Below, piece by piece: positions 53,594-61,193 of a stretch of DNA of 64,000 bases; the first letter of the stretch is position 1; every line of letters begins with the position of its first letter. Where the stretch lies: positions 16,129 to 80,128 of the forward strand of contig NZ_PJZI01000022.1 of the NCBI RefSeq assembly GCF_002858805.1. Reading direction: 5' to 3'. The notes beneath the pieces are model-generated. The model had not been told where the DNA came from. It made no database searches and saw only the letters and a program-made list of their open reading frames with translations. Both the position numbers and the translations under genes were made by a program. The stretch comes from Chimaeribacter arupi (GTDB taxonomy: Bacteria; Pseudomonadota; Gammaproteobacteria; Enterobacterales; Enterobacteriaceae).

Positions 53594-54448
53594 GTGGTAA
53601 TCATTGAAACGTTGCCGCTGCTGCGCCGTCAGATCCGCCGCTGGCGGCAGGACGGCCAGCGCATTGCGCTGGTGCCGACGATGGGTAACCTGCATGAAGG
53701 CCATATGACCCTGGTGGACGAGGCCAAAGCCCGTGCCGATGTGGTGGTGGTGAGCATCTTTGTCAACCCGATGCAGTTCAATAACGCCGACGATCTGGCG
53801 CGTTACCCACGTACCTTGCAGGAAGACAGCGAACTGCTGAAGCGCCGCGGGGCGGATCTGGTGTTCGCCCCGGCAGCGGCCGACCTCTACCCGCAAGGGC
53901 TGGAGGCACAGACCTTCGTCGAGGTGCCCGGCCTCTCCGCCATGCTGGAAGGTGCCAGCCGCCCCGGCCACTTCCGCGGCGTCTCCACCATCGTCAGCAA
54001 ACTGTTTAACCTGGTACAGCCGGATCTGGCCTGTTTCGGCGAGAAGGATTACCAGCAGCTGGCGCTGATCCGCAAAATGGTGGCGGACATGGGTTACGAC
54101 ATCGAGATTGTCGGCGTGCCTACGGTACGCGCCAAAGATGGGCTGGCCCTCAGTTCGCGCAACGGTTACCTTACCGCCGACGAACGCAAGCTCGCCCCGG
54201 CGCTGAGCCGGGTGATGAATGGCCTGGCGGAGCAGCTGTTGCAGGGCGAGCGCCACGTAGAAGAATTGCTGGAACAGGCCGCCGCGCAGTTGCGTGAGGC
54301 CGGTTTCACGCCGGATGAGCTGTTCATCCGGGACGCCGACACCCTGCAACCGCTGACCGTCTCCAGCACCCGCGCGGTGATCCTGATGGCGGCGTGGCTC
54401 GGCAAGGCACGCTTGATCGACAACCGGCAGGTTGACCTGCTGGTCTGA
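53594..54448 (+). CDS. panC: pantothenate synthetase PanC, GTG start
   Basis: Condenses pantoate and beta-alanine using ATP. It is 284 residues from a GTG start (53594-53596), which follows AAGGAGAT at 7 bp and gives [17 protein letters not shown], the family N-terminus; an in-frame ATG at 53558 overlaps panB and adds 12 odd residues. Motifs: [14 protein letters not shown] (HIGH-like), [46 protein letters not shown]. Confidence 0.97.
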   Translation: MVIIETLPLLRRQIRRWRQDGQRIALVPTMGNLHEGHMTLVDEAKARADVVVVSIFVNPMQFNNADDLARYPRTLQEDSELLKRRGADLVFAPAAADLYPQGLEAQTFVEVPGLSAMLEGASRPGHFRGVSTIVSKLFNLVQPDLACFGEKDYQQLALIRKMVADMGYDIEIVGVPTVRAKDGLALSSRNGYLTADERKLAPALSRVMNGLAEQLLQGERHVEELLEQAAAQLREAGFTPDELFIRDADTLQPLTVSSTRAVILMAAWLGKARLIDNRQVDLLV

Positions 54449-54554
54449 TCCGCCCTACCGCTGAACGCAGGACGCACCCAGCAAGAGACCGGCCGCTTTA
54501 CCGGCCGGGCGTATAACCCACTGTTTTCTTTTTGGCTATTAAGGTAACAACGTT

Positions 54555-54935
54555 ATGGTACGCACCATGCTGCAAGGCAAGCTTCACCGGGTCAAGGTTA
54601 CGCAGGCTGACCTGCACTACGAAGGCTCTTGCGCGATCGATCAGGATTTCCTCGATGCCTCCGGCATCCTGGAATATGAAGCCATTGATATCTACAACGT
54701 CGACAACGGCCAGCGTTTCTCGACCTATGCGATTGCCGCCGAGCGCGGCTCCCGCATCATCTCGGTCAACGGCGCGGCCGCCCGCCTCGCCTGCGTCGGT
54801 GACAAGCTGATCATCTGCTCCTATGTGCAGATGGCGGAGGCCGAGGCCCGCACGCACAAGCCGAAAGTGGCCTACTTTGAAGGTGACAACCAGTTACAGC
54901 GCCAGGCAAAAGCGATCCCGGTGCAGGTGGCCTGA
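54555..54935 (+). CDS. panD: aspartate 1-decarboxylase precursor PanD
   Basis: Pyruvoyl enzyme making beta-alanine, the partner of pantoate for PanC. The 126-residue proenzyme has the self-cleavage site Gly24-Ser25 in [14 protein letters not shown], and [13 protein letters not shown] and [12 protein letters not shown] downstream, as in E. coli PanD. It lies 106 bp from panC; the gap holds a CCGGCC/GGCCGG hairpin at 54489-54508. A rho-independent terminator follows. Confidence 0.98.
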   Translation: MVRTMLQGKLHRVKVTQADLHYEGSCAIDQDFLDASGILEYEAIDIYNVDNGQRFSTYAIAAERGSRIISVNGAAARLACVGDKLIICSYVQMAEAEARTHKPKVAYFEGDNQLQRQAKAIPVQVA

Positions 54936-54956
54936 CGTTATCTGCCGTTATAGAGG

Positions 54957-54980
54957 GGGAGCCGGAAGGCTCCCTTTTTT
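54957..54980 (+). terminator. rho-independent terminator after panD
   Basis: GGGAGCC (54957-54963), loop GGAA, GGCTCCC (54968-54974), then six T. It starts 21 bp past the panD stop. Confidence 0.9.
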
Positions 54981-55019
54981 GTGATTATTAATCAACAAAT
55001 TGCAATTAAGCAGTTATCC

Positions 55020-55250
55020 TTATTTTCCAGATGTTCTGCGTGTATAGCTCTTCATTCTTCTGCTGCGGATGTCACTTCTAGCCAACATTATTTCCTGGAT
55101 AAATGAAAATGGCAGATCTGGGTTGTCTTCAACAATGCGGCCAATTTTTACCCAGTATTCGAGTTGTTTCGCTACACTGCGGCCCGATGCCGCTGCATGT
55201 TTTTTGACGTCATCAACAAATGTTTCATTCAAACTTACATTCATTGTCAT
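55020..55250 (-). CDS. orphan ParD-like antitoxin
   Basis: From MTMNVSLNETFVDDV this is 76 residues: a short N-terminal strand, then a ribbon-helix-helix-like region (FVDDVKKHAAASGRSVAKQLEYWVKIGRIVEDNPDLPF) typical of ParD-like antitoxins (PF11903 class). The start is chosen for GGAG 6 bp upstream; an in-frame ATG 33 bp earlier lacks one. No ParE/RelE-type toxin ORF is next to it on either strand. The segment is visibly more AT-rich than its neighbours and lies between panD and yadH, where E. coli has yadE and yadI, so it is probably acquired or a remnant. Confidence 0.75.
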   Translation of the reverse strand: MTMNVSLNETFVDDVKKHAAASGRSVAKQLEYWVKIGRIVEDNPDLPFSFIQEIMLARSDIRSRRMKSYTRRTSGK

Positions 55251-55332
55251 GGTGATCTCCCCGGTTATCGCCTGTGACATCATTAAAAAGCGTTATCCCG
55301 ATGTTTTGCAAATCAGAACGTATTTCACCCAT

Positions 55333-55356
55333 AAAAAAACCGCCCGCAGGCGGTTT
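55333..55356 (-). terminator. rho-independent terminator after yadH
   Basis: AAACCGCC (55337-55344), loop CGCA, GGCGGTTT (55349-55356), with a run of seven A (T on the minus strand). It starts 21 bp past the yadH stop. Confidence 0.85.
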
Positions 55357-55376
55357 GATGATGTGAGTCTGGCCCC

Positions 55377-56147
55377 TTACGAGCGCAGCCCGCGGCCGCG
55401 CTGGATCAGGTACCAGGCGAGCAGGTAGAACACCACGATGAAGGCCACCAGCACCGCCATGGTGAACGCCAGCGGCACGTCGCTGATGCCGAGGAAACCG
55501 TAACGGAAGCCGCTGATCATGTAGACGATCGGATTCAGCTTCGATACCGCCTGCCAGAACGGCGGCAGCAGCGTCAGTGAGTAGAACACGCCGCCCAGAT
55601 AGGTCAGCGGTGTCAGCACAAAGGTCGGGATCAGGCTGATGTCATCAAAGGTGGTGGCAAACACCGCGTTCAGCAGCCCGGCCAGCGAGAACAGGATCGC
55701 CGTCAGCAGCAGCGTCGCGGCAATCACCCACCAGGCGTGGACATGCAGCGGCACAAAGAACAGGGAGACCACCGTCACCAGCACCCCGACGCAGATGCCG
55801 CGCGCCACGCCGCCGCCGACATAGCCGGCGATCACCACGTGGGTCGGCACCGGGGCCACCAGCAGCTCCTCAATGTTGCGCTGGAATTTGGCGCTGAAGA
55901 ACGACGACGCCACGTTGGCGTAGGAGTTGGTGATCACCGCCATCATGATAAGCCCCGGCACGATAAACTGCATATAATCAAAGCCGTGCATCTCCCCAAT
56001 GCGTGAGCCGATCAGGTTGCCGAAAATGATGAAGTAGAGCGTCATGGTGATCACCGGCGGCACCAGCGTCTGGATCCAGATGCGGCCGAAGCGGTTAATC
56101 TCTTTGTACCAGATACTTTGCAGTGCCACCCAATAAAGACGGGTCAT
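55377..56147 (-). CDS. yadH: ABC-2 type transporter permease YadH
   Basis: Membrane part of an exporter of unknown substrate. The 256-residue protein has about six hydrophobic segments and the ABC-2 signature region (PLTYLGGVFYSLTLLPPFWQAVSKLNPIVYMISGFRYGFLGI), matching E. coli YadH. Its start overlaps the end of yadG by 4 bp, so the two are co-translated. Confidence 0.95.
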   Translation of the reverse strand: MTRLYWVALQSIWYKEINRFGRIWIQTLVPPVITMTLYFIIFGNLIGSRIGEMHGFDYMQFIVPGLIMMAVITNSYANVASSFFSAKFQRNIEELLVAPVPTHVVIAGYVGGGVARGICVGVLVTVVSLFFVPLHVHAWWVIAATLLLTAILFSLAGLLNAVFATTFDDISLIPTFVLTPLTYLGGVFYSLTLLPPFWQAVSKLNPIVYMISGFRYGFLGISDVPLAFTMAVLVAFIVVFYLLAWYLIQRGRGLRS

Positions 56148-57070
56148 ACGTTTTCTCCCTCGTTGCCGTTCACCAGGTTAACGAACAGCTCTTCCAGCCG
56201 GTTGGCTTTGTTACGCATACTGAGCACCTGGATGCCCTGCTTGCTCAGCTGGCTGAACAACCCGTTCAGCCCCTGCTCGCGCATCACGTCCACTTCCAGG
56301 GTGGAGGTGTCCACCAGTTTGCTCTTATACCCTTCCAGCTTCGGCAGCGGGCTTTTCGCCGCCAGATCGAGCACGAAGGTCTCTGATTTCTGCGTCGCCA
56401 GCAGCGCTTTCATGCTGGTGTTTTCCACCAGTTCGCCGTTCTGGATGATGCCGATGTTGCGGCACAGCATCTCCGCCTCTTCCAGGTAGTGCGTGGTGAG
56501 GATAATGGTGGTGCCCTGCGCGTTGAGGTCTTTCAAAAAGCCCCACATGGAGCGGCGCAGTTCAATGTCCACCCCGGCGGTCGGCTCATCGAGGATCAGC
56601 AGTTTCGGCTCATGCATCAGTGCGCGCGCAATCATCAGCCGGCGCTTCATGCCGCCGGAGAGCATCCGCGCCCGCTCGTCACGCTTGCCCCATAAATCGA
56701 GCTGCGTCAGGTATTTCTCCGCCCGTTCCAGCGCCTCACGGCGTTTTACGCCGTAATAGCCGGCCTGGTTGACCACAATCTGCATCACGGTCTCAAACGG
56801 GTTGAAGTTGAATTCCTGCGGCACCAGCCCAAGCTGGCGTTTGGCGTTGACGATATCGTGGTCAATGTCATAGCCAAACACCCGCACCTTACCGGCCGTT
56901 TTGTTGACCAGTGAGCTGATGATGCCGATGGTGGTGGATTTCCCGGCGCCGTTCGGCCCAAGGAGGGCATAAAAATCACCGGCCTCGACCTTCAGGTCAA
57001 TGCCGCGCAGCGCCTGTATCCCACCTGCGTAGGTTTTGGTCAGCTGCGTGAGTTCCAGTGCATATGTCAT
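56144..57070 (-). CDS. yadG: ABC transporter ATP-binding protein YadG
   Basis: ATPase partner of YadH. From MTYALELTQLTKTYAGG it is 308 residues; a longer frame to 57130 adds 20 residues not in the family. Walker A GPNGAGKST, signature LSGGMKRRL, Walker B LLILDEPTAGVD and H-loop LTTHYLEEAE are present. Divergent from can, as in E. coli. Confidence 0.95.
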   Translation of the reverse strand: MTYALELTQLTKTYAGGIQALRGIDLKVEAGDFYALLGPNGAGKSTTIGIISSLVNKTAGKVRVFGYDIDHDIVNAKRQLGLVPQEFNFNPFETVMQIVVNQAGYYGVKRREALERAEKYLTQLDLWGKRDERARMLSGGMKRRLMIARALMHEPKLLILDEPTAGVDIELRRSMWGFLKDLNAQGTTIILTTHYLEEAEMLCRNIGIIQNGELVENTSMKALLATQKSETFVLDLAAKSPLPKLEGYKSKLVDTSTLEVDVMREQGLNGLFSQLSKQGIQVLSMRNKANRLEELFVNLVNGNEGENV

Positions 57071-57212
57071 AAACGTTAAATCACCTTGTGCTGTTGTTTC
57101 TCTGATCCCGCCGTCAGGATCAGATTTCAAATTCGTGATGTATGTCCTATATTAAAGCTGCAATCTGCGCGTTACAGATTGTTCACACTTCATATGAGAT
57201 TGATGATATCCC

Positions 57213-57863
57213 ATGAAAGAAATCGAAAGGCTTATTGCCAACAACCGCGCCTGGTCTGAAACCATCACCCAAGATGATCCTGCTTTCTTTGAGCGTCTGG
57301 CCCAGGCCCAGAAGCCGCGCTTCCTGTGGATTGGTTGCTCTGACAGCCGGGTACCGGCGGAACGCCTGACCGGCATGGAACCGGGCGAGCTGTTTGTACA
57401 CCGCAACGTGGCCAACCTGGTTATCCATACCGATCTCAACTGCCTCTCCGTGGTGCAGTACGCCATTGACGTCCTGCAGGTGGAACACGTGATTGTCTGC
57501 GGCCACTACGGCTGCGGCGGTGTCGCGGCGGCGGTCGAGAACCCGGAACTGGGCCTGATCAACAACTGGCTGCTGCACATCCGCGACCTGTGGTACAAGC
57601 ATAGCGCGTTACTCAGCGAACTCCCGCCTGATGAGCGCCTGAATACCCTGTGCGAGATCAACGTGGTAGAGCAGGTGTATAACCTCGGCCACTCCACCAT
57701 TATGCAGGGTGCCTGGAAACGCGGGCAGAAAGTGATGCTGCACGGCTGGGTTTACGGCTTGCAGAACGGTCAGCTGAATGACCTGAACGTCACCACGGCC
57801 AACCGTGAAAATCTGGAAATGAACTACCACAACGCCATTGCCAAGCTGTTGCCGGGCGTCTGA
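57213..57863 (+). CDS. can: beta-class carbonic anhydrase Can
   Basis: Hydrates CO2 to bicarbonate, needed for growth in air. The 216-residue protein has zinc ligands C42 and D44 ([12 protein letters not shown]) and His/Cys in [15 protein letters not shown], as in E. coli Can (YadF). Divergent from yadG; the gap holds a CTGATCC/GGATCAG inverted repeat near 57102-57123. Confidence 0.97.
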   Translation: MKEIERLIANNRAWSETITQDDPAFFERLAQAQKPRFLWIGCSDSRVPAERLTGMEPGELFVHRNVANLVIHTDLNCLSVVQYAIDVLQVEHVIVCGHYGCGGVAAAVENPELGLINNWLLHIRDLWYKHSALLSELPPDERLNTLCEINVVEQVYNLGHSTIMQGAWKRGQKVMLHGWVYGLQNGQLNDLNVTTANRENLEMNYHNAIAKLLPGV

Positions 57864-57888
57864 CCGGCAAGCACGGAGCATAGCCAAT

Positions 57889-57938
57889 ACCGCAGCGTAA
57901 AAATTAGCTTTCCAAGCGCTTTTACCCTGCGGTTTTTC
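57889..57938. terminator. bidirectional terminator between can and hpt
   Basis: ACCGCAG(C)GTAAAA (57889-57902) pairs with TTTTAC(C)CTGCGGT (57920-57933), one mismatch, followed by a T-run on the plus strand. It lies between convergent can and hpt. Confidence 0.75.
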
Positions 57939-57964
57939 AGGATGAAACAAGGGCGTAAAGGGGG

Positions 57965-58501
57965 TTACTCCGCAGCCGGCACCACATTGCCGATGTAGGG
58001 CAGGTGGCGGTAACGCTGGGCGTAATCGATTCCGTACCCGACCACAAATTTGTCCGGGATCGAGAAACCGACATACTCCACCGTCACGCTGACTTCCCGG
58101 CGTGACGGTTTATCCAACAGGGTGCAGATGGCCAGCGATTTTGGCTCACGCAGCGCCAGGATTTCGCGCACCTTGCTCAGGGTGTTGCCGGAATCGATGA
58201 TATCTTCCACGATCAGCACATCCTTGCCCCGGATATCCTCATCCAGATCTTTCAGGATTTTCACGTCGCGGCTGCTGGACATGCTGTTGCCGTAACTGGA
58301 GGCGGTCATGAAATCGACTTCATGCGGCACCTCAATCTGGCGGCAGAGATCGGCCATAAACATGAACGAACCGCGCAACAGCCCAACCAGTACCATGTCG
58401 CTGCCGCTGTCGCGGTAGTCATGGGTGATTTGCCGGCCCAGCTCAATGATGCGCTGCCTGACTTCCTGCTCGGAAATCATGATTTCTACGGTGTGTTTCA
58501 T
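57965..58501 (-). CDS. hpt: hypoxanthine phosphoribosyltransferase Hpt
   Basis: Salvages hypoxanthine to IMP with PRPP. At 178 residues it equals E. coli Hpt. Motifs: [29 protein letters not shown] and the PRPP-binding [17 protein letters not shown]. Divergent from yacC. Confidence 0.97.
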   Translation of the reverse strand: MKHTVEIMISEQEVRQRIIELGRQITHDYRDSGSDMVLVGLLRGSFMFMADLCRQIEVPHEVDFMTASSYGNSMSSSRDVKILKDLDEDIRGKDVLIVEDIIDSGNTLSKVREILALREPKSLAICTLLDKPSRREVSVTVEYVGFSIPDKFVVGYGIDYAQRYRHLPYIGNVVPAAE

Positions 58502-58741
58502 AAATAATTTGTCTGTTACCTGTACGGGGTATCAGAGTTTAACATAGCCCCTGCGGCGGATCGACGCGGCGGCTTTTCAGACTCCCGGCCTGCGGGTTAT
58601 CGCCCGGAGCCGCTATACTCAAGGTATCTTTCCGCTCCAGACCCCCCTTTCCCGGCACGCCCGCCGGGCGCGCAATAAATTTGGTGCGTGAATAAGTAAG
58701 TGTGATAACGTCTGCTAACCATGAATAAGTCACTGATGGCA

Positions 58742-59089
58742 ATGAAACGAACGACACTGATGATGCTGCTGCTGGGGCTGCTGGGCTTCTCCTCTGCCAG
58801 CCAGGCACTGAGCGACACCGAAGCGGAAGACCTTGCCGATTTGACGGCGGTGTTTGTCTACCTGAAAAATAATTGCGGCTACCATGACCTGCCGAACAAC
58901 CAGATCAAGCAGGCGATTGTCTATTTCGCCCAACAGAACAGCTGGGATCTCAGCAACTACAACACCTTTAACATGCGCAAGCTGGGCGAAGAGAGCTACC
59001 GCGACCTGAGCGGCATCGCTATCTCCACGCCAAACAAGTGCAAAGCCCTGGCCAGGGATTCTCTGGGCCTGCTGGCTTACGCACAGTAA
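58742..59089 (+). CDS. yacC: YacC family secreted protein (pilotin-like)
   Basis: A small exported protein; the family is related to secretin pilotins but E. coli YacC has no settled role. From MKRTTLMMLLLGLLGFSSASQA it has a 22-residue signal peptide and 115 residues in all, exactly the E. coli layout; an ATG at 58721 would add seven residues. The mature part LSDTEAEDLADLTAVFVYLKNNCGYHDLPN...SYRDLSGIAI...CKALARDSLGLLAYAQ is very close to E. coli YacC, with two cysteines likely in a disulfide. In E. coli it precedes speE-speD; here it has its own terminator and speED is missing. Confidence 0.9.
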   Translation: MKRTTLMMLLLGLLGFSSASQALSDTEAEDLADLTAVFVYLKNNCGYHDLPNNQIKQAIVYFAQQNSWDLSNYNTFNMRKLGEESYRDLSGIAISTPNKCKALARDSLGLLAYAQ

Positions 59090-59098
59090 CCCGCCGGT

Positions 59099-59129
59099 TG
59101 CCCGTTACGCGGGCACTTATTCCTTTTTT
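59099..59129 (+). terminator. rho-independent terminator after yacC
   Basis: TGCCCG (59099-59104), loop TTACG, CGGGCA (59110-59115), then CTTATTCCTTTTTT. It begins 9 bp past the yacC stop. Confidence 0.7.
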
Positions 59130-59452
59130 CACACCACGCCCCCGGTTTTTTTCAGCATAATCTCCTGCGGCGCGCCGCCCTGCCCTGCGCCTTGATGGGG
59201 TGCGTCGCCCACCTCTCCTGCGCCTGCCGCTGCCAGCGCAAGGGATTACAATTTTTTCCAGCGTTTATGCAACCGGTTTACTAAAACAGTGTTTCTTATT
59301 GGTCGATTAGCGCAAAAAGAACCACTTATTTCTTGTTAAATATTTGTTGATTTAAGTTGGTTATTTTCTGGGGAAATTAAGTTTTAAATGCTTGTGCCCG
59401 GCGTTAAATCAGGATAGGTTATTACTAACTATTTATTAACACTTAACCGGCC

Positions 59453-59586
59453 TTAAGTTAAATTTATTTTTCTTCCTGTTAACGTTATTTCTTTTAATTA
59501 AGTCAAATTTATTTCCCCCTCTCAGCCCGCGATCTTTGCAGTAAGTTAAATTAACAGCGTATTGCAGATGCCCTAAGTCAATTAAT
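59453..59586. repeat. iterated TTAAGTYAAATT motif
   Basis: Near-copies lie at 59453-59470 (TTAAGTTAAATTTATTTT), 59498-59514 (TTAAGTCAAATTTATTT), 59541-59554 (GTAAGTTAAATTAA) and 59574-59586 (TAAGTCAATTAAT), spaced about 45, 43 and 32 bp. Weaker TTAAGTT cores occur at 59352 and 59377. All are upstream of the beta-barrel gene and in the same orientation. Confidence 0.65.
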
Positions 59587-59741
59587 CAGCCATATGGCCG
59601 GTTTATTTGCGTTACGGCCATTGTTAAGCGACTGTTTTTATTGATTTTAAATTAAGCTATTTATCCCGCCTTATTCTGCCGTTAGCATTCCCGCTCTTTT
59701 TTTACACTCACCGCTCCCGTTAATTACTCTAAAGAATGCTA

Positions 59742-60611
59742 ATGATGAAAACATCCTTTTGCACTGCGTTTGCCGCCACCTTCGTGACGACCGGCGTATT
59801 GCTTTCTGGCGTCGCCAACGCCGGGGAAAATCCGTTCAGTGCCTCTACCCGTAATTACGCCAGCGCCGGCGTGGAATATTTCAAATGGGATGAAACCGTC
59901 GATAATCTCGACCGGAAATATGTGCAGGAGCACGGCCCGCGTTTCCGGGTGAATACCGGTGCGAATAACTACGTGGATGCCCGCCGGGGCCTGTTGAAAG
60001 GCTGGGAAATGAGCCTGATGGCCGGGGCAGTCAGCTACCGCGGCGGCGCGCTCGACCCGAAATACAATCTGCCGCCCGGCTCACTGAAAGGCACCACCTG
60101 GTACACCGGTTACAGCGCAGACATGACCCGCGGCTACCGGTTCCGCGCCTCAGACAGCGTCTCATTTGACCTGAAAGGGTCGCTGGGTGCCCAGGCGTGG
60201 CTGCGTAACATTCATTCGGACGAGGTCTATGTGGCGTCTGAGCAGCGTACCCGTCGCTTTAGTGCGGTAGAGGTCTCGCTTCAGCCTTACGCCAAAGCCG
60301 GTGCCGGAATGAACTGGCAGATGACACCGTCAACGCAGGTGAGCCTGGAAGGCGGCGCGCTTTACCCGATCAAGACCTGGACCCACAGCAACGCCGGGGA
60401 TGTCTGGTTGCAGCCAAAATCACGCCTGTCACCGTACGCAGCCCTGACCTGGAACGTGACGCGCGATGTGTTTGTGAAAGCCTATTACGTGCACCAGAAA
60501 TTTGGGAAGTCGGATAGCGAACGCGGCATGTTGGGCGACAAAGCGGTAAACTTCTACCAACCTGCCACCACCAGTTCGTCAGCAGGCCTGGAGTTTGGCT
60601 TCTACTACTAA
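59742..60611 (+). CDS. outer-membrane beta-barrel protein of unknown function
   Basis: A 289-residue precursor from the second in-frame ATG, chosen because AAAGA lies 6 bp upstream and would overlap the first ATG at 59736. The signal peptide ends GVANAGEN. The mature part alternates polar and hydrophobic residues in strands rich in Trp and Tyr (ASAGVEYFKWDE, GWEMSLMAGAVSYRGG, GTTWYTGYSADMTRGYRF, PYAALTWNVTRDVFVKAYYVHQ) and ends SAGLEFGFYY, with aromatic-terminal residues as expected for an outer-membrane barrel of about 10-12 strands. I do not recognise the family. It occupies the speE-speD position and has an AT-rich, probably silenced or regulated upstream region, suggesting acquisition. 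Confidence 0.75.
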   Translation: MMKTSFCTAFAATFVTTGVLLSGVANAGENPFSASTRNYASAGVEYFKWDETVDNLDRKYVQEHGPRFRVNTGANNYVDARRGLLKGWEMSLMAGAVSYRGGALDPKYNLPPGSLKGTTWYTGYSADMTRGYRFRASDSVSFDLKGSLGAQAWLRNIHSDEVYVASEQRTRRFSAVEVSLQPYAKAGAGMNWQMTPSTQVSLEGGALYPIKTWTHSNAGDVWLQPKSRLSPYAALTWNVTRDVFVKAYYVHQKFGKSDSERGMLGDKAVNFYQPATTSSSAGLEFGFYY

Positions 60612-60665
60612 GGAATCACAGGTCATGGATGCCGGACACCGCCGGCCAGTTACTGGCCGGCCCCT

Positions 60666-61028
60666 TCAGCGCCCGCTGATGAAAGCACGGTATTTCGCCA
60701 CCACCTCCAGAAAGTCCTCCAGGCCACACAGCGACAGGCTCTCCTCGTTGTAGTAACTCATCCCCTCTTCCATCTCGTCGCCTTCAAACTCCAGCAGATT
60801 GGCACGCACCATCACCTCTTCCCCATCCAGCCAGAGCGTATACTCGCGCCCTTCACGCTGCCACTGGCGCTCGGTGCCTTTGACGTTGGCCGCCTGCTTC
60901 TCCACCTCGTCCAGCAAGGCCAGATCGCCTTTTACCTCTTCATTGAACCAATGGCCCACCACTTCGTGGCCCATTGAGAACCGCACCTGCACCTGGCCGG
61001 TGATATCCCGTAAAAATTCGTAGTCCAT
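60666..61028 (-). CDS. yacL: YacL family protein (UPF0231)
   Basis: A 120-residue conserved acidic protein starting [32 protein letters not shown], with [21 protein letters not shown] and [20 protein letters not shown], matching E. coli YacL. No function is established. It lies downstream of... acnB in the opposite sense to E. coli coordinates but the same relative order and orientation, about 165 bp past the acnB stop. Confidence 0.92.
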   Translation of the reverse strand: MDYEFLRDITGQVQVRFSMGHEVVGHWFNEEVKGDLALLDEVEKQAANVKGTERQWQREGREYTLWLDGEEVMVRANLLEFEGDEMEEGMSYYNEESLSLCGLEDFLEVVAKYRAFISGR

Positions 61029-61141
61029 GATGTTCTCTCCCCGGTTGATCCGCTAAGTGTAACCCGTTGCTGCCCGGCAAAGCGCTGTACCGCGCCCATT
61101 TCCGTGCAGGGCAACGCGGCTGCCCCGTAAACATAGCGCAT

Positions 61142-61170
61142 AAAAAAAGGAGGCCCAGGTGGGCCTCCTT
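61142..61170 (-). terminator. rho-independent terminator after acnB
   Basis: AAGGAGGCCC (61147-61156), loop AGGT, GGGCCTCCTT (61161-61170), with seven A on the left (T on the minus strand). It starts 24 bp past the acnB stop. Confidence 0.9.
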
Positions 61171-61193
61171 GTTGCGTCGCGCACTATAGCGGC

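Larger units (their letters stand above)
59090..59741. other. 650-bp gap between yacC and the beta-barrel gene; speE-speD absent
   Basis: The first 165 bp are GC-rich and include the yacC terminator. From about 59250 to 59735 the DNA turns strongly AT-rich, unlike the rest of the window, and carries an iterated TAAGTYAAATT motif. No ORF of note is seen on either strand, and no spermidine synthase or AdoMet decarboxylase sequence. Confidence 0.75.
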
